29,492 bases of DNA. Origin: CAWKMN01 sp963850765. Its GTDB lineage: Bacteria > Chloroflexota > Anaerolineae > Aggregatilineales > Aggregatilineaceae. Under the pieces are notes generated by a model, which had not been told where the DNA came from, made no database searches, and saw only the letters and a list, made by a program, of their open reading frames with translations. Position numbers and translations under genes: made by a program. Where the stretch lies: assembly GCA_963850765.1 (NCBI GenBank), contig CAWKMN010000008.1, positions 1 to 29,492 on the forward strand. The letters run 5' to 3'. Shown in pieces: positions 23,656 through 29,492 of the stretch; position 1 is the stretch's first letter; each line of letters begins with the position of its first letter.

Positions 23656-24426
23656 GTGACCAACAACAATCCACTTTCCCAAACTCCGAGCTATGTGGCG
23701 CTGACGTGCGAGGCACTGGCGCGATCCGTGTATGCAGTGGCGAGCAATGCGCGGCCCGCGATCGAAGTGCAGCTTTACCGGCAGGGCCTCCATAATACGC
23801 CGAAAAGCCTGCGCCACACCTTGCAGGCCGCGATCGACGCGGTCCCACCGGGCAAGCACGACGCGATCCTGCTGGTGTATGGCATGTGCGGCACCGCGAC
23901 CGTCGGGCTTACCGCGCGGGATACCCCGCTGGTTATGCCGCGCGCCCACGACTGTATTACGCTCTATCTCGGCTCGAGCCAGCGCTACCAGGAGGAGTTT
24001 GACGCGAACCCCGGCACCTACTGGTACAGCCTGGATTACATGGAGCATAACGAACCGAACGGGAACATCGGCCTGGGCTCGACGAATCTCGGCATCATGG
24101 ACGAGGTTTACGCCGAATACGTCGAGAAGTACGGCCAGGATAACGCCGATTACCTGATGGAAGTGCTGGGCGAGTGGGGCAAGCACTACAACCGTGCCGT
24201 GTTTATCGACATGGGACACGGCGACAACCGGCCCTATGAAGCGCTGGCCCGCGAACAGGCAGAGCGCCGGCAGTGGCTGTTTGAGCGCCGGCAGGGTGAT
24301 CAGCGCCTGCTCAATATGCTGGTTCAGGGCGACTGGCCGGAGGACGAGTTCCTGGTCGTGCCGCCCGGCTATACGCTGATCGCGTCCGGCGACAGCGGCC
24401 TGATCGCCGCCCAGCCGCCGGAGTAA
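23656..24426 (+). CDS. DUF1638 protein
   Basis: A 256-residue cytoplasmic protein of the DUF1638 family, which often sits next to corrinoid methyltransferase genes but has no function I can state. Three Cys lie in conserved settings: Cys18 (LTCEALAR), Cys78 (VYGMCGT) and Cys100 (RAHDCITLYLG). This looks like a metal or cofactor site. A later FIDMGHGDN segment adds His and Asp. The start is GTG at 23656, with only weak purines upstream. A family A repeat begins directly at its stop codon. Its position after the pterin methyltransferase supports a role in methyl or cobalamin handling. Confidence 0.85.
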   Translation: MTNNNPLSQTPSYVALTCEALARSVYAVASNARPAIEVQLYRQGLHNTPKSLRHTLQAAIDAVPPGKHDAILLVYGMCGTATVGLTARDTPLVMPRAHDCITLYLGSSQRYQEEFDANPGTYWYSLDYMEHNEPNGNIGLGSTNLGIMDEVYAEYVEKYGQDNADYLMEVLGEWGKHYNRAVFIDMGHGDNRPYEALAREQAERRQWLFERRQGDQRLLNMLVQGDWPEDEFLVVPPGYTLIASGDSGLIAAQPPE

Positions 24427-24507
24427 GCCTCACCCCCTACCCCCTCTCCACGCCGTAGAGAGGGGGGAAAGTCCCTCTCCTGCGGGGAGGGATTTAGGAG
24501 GGGTAAA
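24427..24507. repeat. Family A/A2 hybrid repeat after the DUF1638 stop
   Basis: GCCTCACCCCC begins on the base after TAA. CCCCTCTCCACG..CGTAGAGAGGGG and AAAGTCCCTCTCC..GGAGGGATTTAGGAGGGG follow. The left half is family A and the right half is like A2. It lies between the DUF1638 and TrmH-like genes. Confidence 0.7.
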
Positions 24508-24514
24508 ATCACCG

Positions 24515-24534
24515 GATCAACGGAGACGTTGATC
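24515..24534. other. 8-bp hairpin with GAGA loop upstream of the TrmH-like gene
   Basis: GATCAACG (24515-24522) and CGTTGATC (24527-24534) form a perfect stem around GAGA, about 41 bases before the ATG at 24576. Loosely repeated ACTCA(T)AAC units (24546-24571) follow up to the start codon. Confidence 0.4.
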
Positions 24535-24575
24535 GGGTCATCTCACGACTCAGGACTCATAACTCATAACCCAAC

Positions 24576-25376
24576 ATGACTCCCGACTCCCCCCTCATCA
24601 CCAGCACGCACAACCGCCGCATCACCGAGGCGGTCAAGCTGGTGCAGCGCAAACACCGCCAGGATCAGCGGCGGTTTCTGGTCGAAGGCCTCCAACTGCT
24701 GCACATGGCGCTCGATGCGGGGATTCGCCCCGTTGAGGTCTTCACCTGCGAGCCGATGCTGAAGGGGACTGAAGGCCCGGCGCTGATCCAGCGGTTCGCC
24801 GCCGCCCGCGCTGATCTCGTGCCGGTGTCCGAATTGGTGATGGAGCGCCTCTCGGATCGGAGCGGGCCGCAGGGGATCGTGGCGACGTTCGCGCTGTTCG
24901 ACACGTCGTTCGAGATGCCGCTGGCCGGGGATGAACTCGTGCTGGTGCTGGATCGCCTGCAAGATCCCGGCAATCTCGGCACGCTGATCCGCACGGCCGA
25001 CGCTGCCGGGGCCGCGCTGATCGCCCTGATCGAGCCGTGTGTGGACGTGTTCGATCCCAAGGTGGTGCGCGCCAGCATGGGATCGCTGTTCAACGTGCCG
25101 CTGATCGTCACGCCGGATGTGCCGCGCCTGTTCGACTGGCTGGCAGGAACCGGCCTGCGCCGGGTCGGGGCCGATCCGTTTCAGGGCGTGTGGGACATCG
25201 CGGCGGGCGGGGCGGCGCTGGTGCTCGGCAACGAGGCGCGCGGCCTCTCGGATGACGTGCGCGCCTATCTGGAAGACTGGGTGCGGCTGCCGATCGTCGG
25301 CAAGGCGGAGTCGCTGAATGTGTCCGTGGCCGGCGGCGTACTGATGTATATGTGGCTGCGGGCGAATATGCCGTGA
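24576..25376 (+). CDS. TrmH/SpoU-family RNA 2'-O-methyltransferase
   Basis: A 266-residue SPOUT-class methyltransferase that methylates a ribose in rRNA or tRNA with SAM. The N-terminal substrate-binding domain (RRFLVEGLQLLHMAL, about 33-47) is followed by the knotted domain. Its motif 1 is LQDPGNLGTLIRTADAAG (near 128), motif 2 is LVLGNEARGLSDD and motif 3 is LPIVGKAESLNVSVAGG. The catalytic Arg of motif 1 and the Asn of motif 2 are present. Length fits the RlmB/TsnR-like group. It is separated from DUF1638 by repeats, so membership in the methyl-transfer operon is doubtful. The target nucleotide is unknown. Confidence 0.92.
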   Translation: MTPDSPLITSTHNRRITEAVKLVQRKHRQDQRRFLVEGLQLLHMALDAGIRPVEVFTCEPMLKGTEGPALIQRFAAARADLVPVSELVMERLSDRSGPQGIVATFALFDTSFEMPLAGDELVLVLDRLQDPGNLGTLIRTADAAGAALIALIEPCVDVFDPKVVRASMGSLFNVPLIVTPDVPRLFDWLAGTGLRRVGADPFQGVWDIAAGGAALVLGNEARGLSDDVRAYLEDWVRLPIVGKAESLNVSVAGGVLMYMWLRANMP

Positions 25377-25394
25377 TGTCAGGCCAATCGCCGG

Positions 25395-25520
25395 GCCTTA
25401 AATCCCCTCTCCATGTGATAGGAGAGGGGACTCTCAGGCGAATTTGTTTTACGCCCTTACCCAATAACGCGGGCTTGGCTCCCCTCTCCACGGCGTGGAG
25501 AGGGGGCGGGGGGTGAGGCT
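25395..25520. repeat. Family A element with degenerate left end
   Basis: Two hairpins, CCCCTCTCCAT..AGGAGAGGGG and CCCCTCTCCACG..CGTGGAGAGGGG, with the right end GGGGGGTGAGGCT one base from the stop of the reactivator gene (TAA at 25524-25522). The left end has GGGCCTTAAATCCCC in place of the usual CCTCACCCC. It lies between two convergent genes. Confidence 0.75.
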
Positions 25521-25521
25521 C

Positions 25522-27330
25522 TTAATCCCACGGATCGGGCAGCAGGCGAAGCCCCTGGCTGAAGCGATCCGCGAAGTCGGGATGGTTGGTCAGTTCAACG
25601 TAATGCAGGCGCTCCACGGTCGTTTGGCACGTTCGCGCTCGTGGTGGTTAATCAGCAGCCGTTTTGCGCCCATGCCCGCCGCGTTGCCCACCTGGATAAA
25701 CCGTTCGCGCGGCAGGGGCGGATACAGCCCGATGGTGTTCGCGCTGTCGATGTCGATATAGTTGCCAAATGCGCCCGCCACGATCACGCGGTCGATGGCC
25801 TGCTCGGTGATGCCCGCCTGCTCCGCCATGAGCTTAATCCCCGCCCGGATCGCACCCTTCGCCAACTGCACCTCGCCCACGTCGTGACGGCTCATGACGA
25901 TCTCGCGCCCATTACCGCTTTCCTCCGCCGTGACGATGCGATAATACGCGGTATAGCCGTCGTGCTGCACGCCCGGATGATCGCGCCGCATCATGCCCGT
26001 CGCAGAGAGAATATCGGCGCTGCGCAGCGCGGCGACCGCATCCACAATACCCGATCCGCACAGCCCCACCGGGCGCGCGTGGTTGATGGTGAGCCACGCC
26101 AGCCGGTCATCCTGCCAGATCAGCCGCTCGATCGCACCATCCGCCGCGCGCATCCCGTCGCGAATATGCGCGCCTTCCAGCGCCGGGCCGGACGCCGTCG
26201 AGCAGCTCCACAGCTGCCCGTGGGCGTTGAGAGTCAATTCCGTGTTCGTGCCGATGTCGATACTCAGCGTCACGCCCGGCTGTTCGGCGGTATTGGTCGC
26301 CAGCAGCATCGCCACATGATCCCCGCCGATAAACCCGGCTACATTCGGCGGACATAGAGATGCGCGCCGGGAGCCGTTTCCAGGCCGAGATGGCGCGCGG
26401 GCGTCGAGAGCGGCGAGGAGATGGCCGGGACATAGGGCGCGGACCCAACTGCTCGACCGGCAGCGCCAGCAGCAGATGATGCATGGCCGTGTTGCCCACC
26501 GCGACCATATCCACCACCTGCGCGGGATTTACGCCCGCCTGGGTGCAGACTTCGCGCAGCAGGCCGTTCAGCCCTTCCACGATGACCGATTGCAGACGTT
26601 GGCGCGATGAGGGATCGTGTACCGCCAGCGTCAGCCGCGCCATGACGTCCTCGCCATAGGCGATCTGCGGGTTATTCGCGCCAGCGACCCCAACCGTTTC
26701 CCCACTGAGCAGATCGACCAGATAGGCCGCCAGCCCCGTCGTGCCACGTCCACCGCGAAGCCGAGCGGGACCCCGGTCGTATCGGGCGCGAGGAAGCCTA
26801 TCACGTCCGATCCGCGCGTGATCATGCGCGTCTGCCAGCCGTGTTCGCGCAGCACCTCCGGCAGATCGGCCAGGACCGGCGCAGTCAGATCCCTCCGATT
26901 TGCCGGGCGCGTCCAGACGCTCCCAATCGCCGCGCAGATCCTCAATCGATGGGGGAACACCCCGGCACACGCGCGCCGCGATCACCGGGTCGAGCGCGAG
27001 CGGCTGCTCGTGACCTTCCACCTGGCTGCGCTGCACAGCACTGAGCAAATCCGGCGGGACATCCACGACGATCGTTTCCGTCCCAACGATCATCTGGCAG
27101 GCCAGCCGCAGCCCATCCGCGAGATCGGCGCGGCTCAGATGGTCTTCTTCGGTGTCGTTCAGTTCGCTGACGCCCCCGCTCAGGATACGCACCCGGCAGT
27201 CGCCGCACACGCCGACCCCGCCGCACACCGCCGAGAGTGAGACGCCCGCACGCTGCGCCGCTTCGAGCACGGTTTCGCCCGGCTCGCTCTCCACACGCCG
27301 CCCGACCGGTTGGAAGATGATGTCGCTCAT
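25522..27330 (-). CDS. RamA-like corrinoid activation protein (2Fe-2S, ASKHA), frameshifted in this sequence
   Basis: This enzyme reductively reactivates oxidised Co(II) corrinoid proteins using ATP. Read across frames, about 600 residues match the family. The N-terminal ferredoxin domain has Cys36, Cys42, Cys45 and Cys78 (CGGVGVCGDC, RLACQM). A linker (LADLPEVLREHGW) is followed by an ASKHA/DUF4445 region with AVDV[G]TTGLAAYLVDL, MVAVGNTAMHHLLLALP, GGDHVAML, SIDIGTNTEL and VGLCGSGIVDAVAAL, and then the C-terminus. Frame changes occur near 26890, 26744, 26438, 26351 and 25625. The last four each fit one missing base. AAAGG precedes the ATG at 27330. A family D element lies in its leader. It is convergent to, but functionally paired with, the corrinoid genes. 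Confidence 0.85.
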
Positions 27331-27356
27331 GCTGAATAACCTTTGATGTGAAAGCT

Positions 27357-27470
27357 AACGCCGCCGGTTGAAACCGGGCGGCTATGATAAAAACCCGGAA
27401 GCCCACTGAAGTGGCTGGTTCAGAGTGCCTTTAGTGGACTTTTTTCCTTCTGACATAGCCGGAACGTTTA
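27357..27470 (-). repeat. Family D structured element in the reactivator leader
   Basis: Minus-strand copy of 19974-20083, ending 26 bases before the ATG at 27330. Pairings (plus coordinates): ATAGCCG 27455-27461 with CGGCTAT 27379-27385; AGCC 27400-27403 with GGCT 27413-27416; GCCG/CCGGTT 27360-27369 with AACCGG/CGGC 27372-27382. Relative to the other copy, the bottom stem differs at both paired sides (CCGGTT/AACCGG against CG-rich pairs), which is a compensatory change. The outer and bottom stems again compete. Confidence 0.75.
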
Positions 27471-27504
27471 TTGCTCCGTCCCGTAAATTTAAAGGGCAAT
27501 CGTA

Positions 27505-27634
27505 GGGGCGGACCTCGTGTCCGCCCAACGCGGCGCGGCCGCGTGTCGCGCGCCGCGCGACTGGGAGCACACAGGGGTGCTCCCCTACACGAACGCGTTA
27601 TCCGTTTTAATAGTTAACCTGCAGTAACGTCCGG
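27505..27634 (+). repeat. Family C composite repeat, copy 2
   Basis: Similar to 1571-1682 over its length, with an extra GC-rich palindromic insert TGTCGCGCGCCGCGCGAC (27543-27560). GTAGGGG (27502-27508) and CCCCTAC (27592-27598) frame the first part, a link to family B ends. A family A end (GGGGGTGAGGCT, 27651-27662) abuts the permease stop. With family D these repeats fill all of 27346-27662. Confidence 0.75.
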
Positions 27635-27662
27635 CGACAGCTCGGCAGCAGGGGGTGAGGCT

Positions 27663-28514
27663 CTACACCCCCAACTCCTTCTTATCGATGCGCCACCACG
27701 CCAGCACGAAGTAGACCAGCGCCACGGCGGCCATCAGCGCCCAGTTGCCCAGGTCCACGCCCTCGCGGATGATCTGCCCGCCGTTGTAGTAGTGGAACAG
27801 GAAGACCGGCTTGAAGGCGTTCAGGCTCTCGATGGTGACGGCGAACATGTAGAGGATGTACGATCCCATCAGGAACAGGTAGGCCATCGGCCCGGCGAAA
27901 TGTTTGCTGGACGGCACCACCGCCGCCAGCAGATACGCGAAGCCCGCCACGACCATCACCGGCCAGAATCAGCCAAACGCCCAGCGCCAGCCGGCCCGGC
28001 GAGACGTCGAACTCCGGCCAGATATAGGTCGAGAGCCAGAGCGGCACCCAACACGCCGCCAGCAAAATCAGCATCACCGCGGCGGTATTGGCGATGCGGC
28101 CCAACAAATACGTGCGGCGCGAGACCGGCAGGCTCATCATCACGTCGAGCGTGCCGTCGCGCTCGGCGTTGGTGAACGCGTTGAACGCCTGCACGATCAC
28201 AATCGCGCCCAGCATCAGTTCCATCCACGTGATAAATTGCGACTGCACGTAGTTGCCCGGCTCGCTGATGCTGAGGTCTTCGACATCACCGCCGTAAAAC
28301 GCCTGCATCATCTCTTTGGGGTAGGCGTCCATCAGCTTGTCCATTTCGGCGGACTGCTCGATCATCGAGGGGTAAAACACCATGATCAGCAGCACATAGA
28401 GGACTGAGACCACCGATATCCAGAAGGTCACCCGCCACGAATCGTGAAACGCCTTGCGGAAGACGGCGATGCAGTCGTCATGGGGGAGGCGCTGGGTGAT
28501 TTAGCGGCCTGCAT
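27663..28514 (-). CDS. ABC-2 type transporter permease, two frameshifts
   Basis: A membrane component of an ABC exporter, about 284 residues when read across frames. The start is ATG 28514 with GGAG just upstream, overlapping the ATPase stop by 14 bases. One shift lies in the C-run near 28480 (SASP|HDDCIAVFRKAFHDSW), another near 27964 (VWLIL|PVMVVAGFAYLL). Segments: FWISVVSVLYVLLIMVFY, an outside loop, GAIVIVQAFNAFTNAERDG with LPVSRRTYLLGRI, NTAAVMLILLAACWVPL, MVVAGFAYLLAAVV, AYLFLMGSYILYMFAV and WALMAAVALVYFVLAWW. The NAERDGTLDVMMSLPVSR stretch is the typical ABC-2 coupling region. Substrate unknown. Confidence 0.82.
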
Positions 28515-29426
28515 GGTTCCCCTCTCCTTTGCCGTAATACGCCAGGAAGATTTCTTCCAGCGTCGGATGCTCGATGGCAGATCGTTGATGGTCAGCGCGC
28601 GGCCTGCTTGATCACGGCGTCGATGTTGGTATGGCCGCTGATGCGCATCCGCAGTTCGTGCCGTCCGCGCTGAGATCGGTCACGCCGTCGATCTGGCTGA
28701 AGCCGTCGACGCTGGCCGGGCCGTCGGGGGTCAGCGTCAGCCAGCGGAAGGTGACACGCGTCAGGTTCGAGATGGACTCGACCGCTTCCAGCCGCCCTTC
28801 GCGGATGATGCCCACCCGGTCGCAGATCGCTTCGACTTCCGGCAGGTTGTGCGACGAGAGGAACACGGTGCGCCCTTCGGCGCGGACTTCGCGCATCAGC
28901 TCGTGAAACACCTGCTGCATCAGCGGATCCAGGCCGGTGGTCGGCTCGTCCAGGATCAGCAGTTCGGCTTGTGCGCCAGCGCCGCGATCAAGCCCATTTT
29001 GCGCCTCATGCCGGTGGACATGCCCTTCAGCGAGCGCTTGAGATCGTAATCCAGCCGTTCGGCCAGCCGGGCGCTTCGTCCAGAGAACCGCCGCGCATGC
29101 CGCGCATCGGTTCCAGCCAGCGGATGTACTCCACGCCGGTCCAGTTCTCCCACAGCTTCAGCTCGGACGGCAGATAGCCGATCCGCTGGCGGATGGCGAC
29201 GCTGTCGCGCACGCTGTCCAGCCCGAAGATCGACGCGGGCCTGGCGTCGGGCGGATGAAATCCAGCAGGGTGCGGATCGTGGTCGTTTTTCCGGCCCCGT
29301 TCGGGCCGAGAAAGCCGAAAATCTCGCCCTGCCGCACCTCAGATTCACATCCTGGATCGCGGCGAAATTGCCGTAACGGTGCGTCAGGCTGCGCGTCTGG
29401 ATGACGGCGGCAGCCTGTGCAGACAT
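28501..29426 (-). CDS. ABC transporter ATP-binding protein, heavily frameshifted
   Basis: The ATPase partner of the ABC-2 permease, about 310 residues read across frames. ATG 29426 has AAAGGAG six bases upstream. Order of motifs: LTHRYGNFAAIQDVNL, Walker A GPNGAGKTTT, Q-loop region GYLPSELKLWENWTGVEY, a modified signature KGMSTGMRRK, Walker B LLILDEPTTGLDP, switch His in FLSSHNLPEVEAICDRV, and the C-terminus EHPTLEEIFLAYYGKGEG. Frame changes are needed near 29340, 29247, 29070, 28966, 28660, 28600 and 28578. Every catalytic motif survives, so the breaks look like consensus errors. The stop at 28501 overlaps the permease start. Confidence 0.83.
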
Positions 29427-29492
29427 AACTCACTCCTTTCGTTGATTCCCCTGCCAGTATACCGCAAATGCCCCGCCGGATCCGTCCAAAAA

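Noticed and set aside
24427..25520. Repeats in this region as a CRISPR array
   Set aside because: The units are irregular palindromes without regular spacing or unique spacers, and no cas gene is present.

Overview
The window is about 29.5 kb of high-GC bacterial DNA. It reads like an environmental contig of the Chloroflexota (Anaerolineae-like). That placement is an inference from three things: a receptor-type Ser/Thr kinase with T/P-rich linkers, SH3-like and pre-peptidase C-terminal domains; a corrinoid/methyl-tetrahydrofolate methyl-transfer module; and many short GC-rich palindromic repeats between genes. No rRNA, tRNA, CRISPR array, transposase or phage gene was seen.

Layout. 1-633: 3' end of an ammonia-forming cytochrome c nitrite reductase (nrfA). 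839-4738: a frameshifted ankyrin-repeat protein, a small membrane protein, a LexA-N-terminal-like mini-repressor with an SOS-box-like operator in its own promoter, a secreted protein with a good promoter, and a coupled NUDIX/EcsC-like pair. 5019-8513: the large transmembrane Ser/Thr kinase. 8826-9638: an alpha/beta hydrolase. 9777-15754: seven minus-strand genes. The first six are tightly packed and look like one operon: a membrane-anchored protein, a nucleotide-sugar epimerase, a transglutaminase-like protein, a SanA/YdcF-like protein, a nucleotidyltransferase and a YhhN protein. A CDF metal exporter, probably with a CTG start, follows them. 16110-19047: a GT39-type membrane glycosyltransferase carrying an in-frame copy of an intergenic repeat, then an HD-domain protein. 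19212-21732: an APS-reductase-type CysH, a MazG-like pyrophosphohydrolase, a second epimerase and a small acidic protein. 21945-27330: a one-carbon module consisting of a corrinoid protein, a pterin-binding methyltransferase, a DUF1638 protein, a TrmH-like RNA methyltransferase (possibly a bystander) and a convergent RamA-like corrinoid reactivator. 27663-29426: an ABC-2 type exporter (permease and ATPase).

The most unusual content is non-coding. At least five families of short dispersed elements occupy nearly every gap. Family A has CCTCACCCC/GGGGTGAGG ends and in four places begins within one base of a stop codon; a half copy lies in frame inside the glycosyltransferase gene. Family D (two copies, about 110 bp) lies in the same orientation just upstream of mazG and of the reactivator gene, and folds into stems with compensatory differences and two mutually exclusive pairings, like a cis-acting leader RNA or a structured mobile element. 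Families A2, B and C are further palindromic or composite repeats.

Quality caveat: from about 25.6 kb to the end, three genes carry about fourteen frameshifts. Where the reading can be reconstructed, nearly all look like one lost base, mostly in G/C runs. Two isolated cases occur elsewhere (near 1229 and 21368). This looks more like consensus error near a contig end than gene decay, so the proteins there were read across frames.
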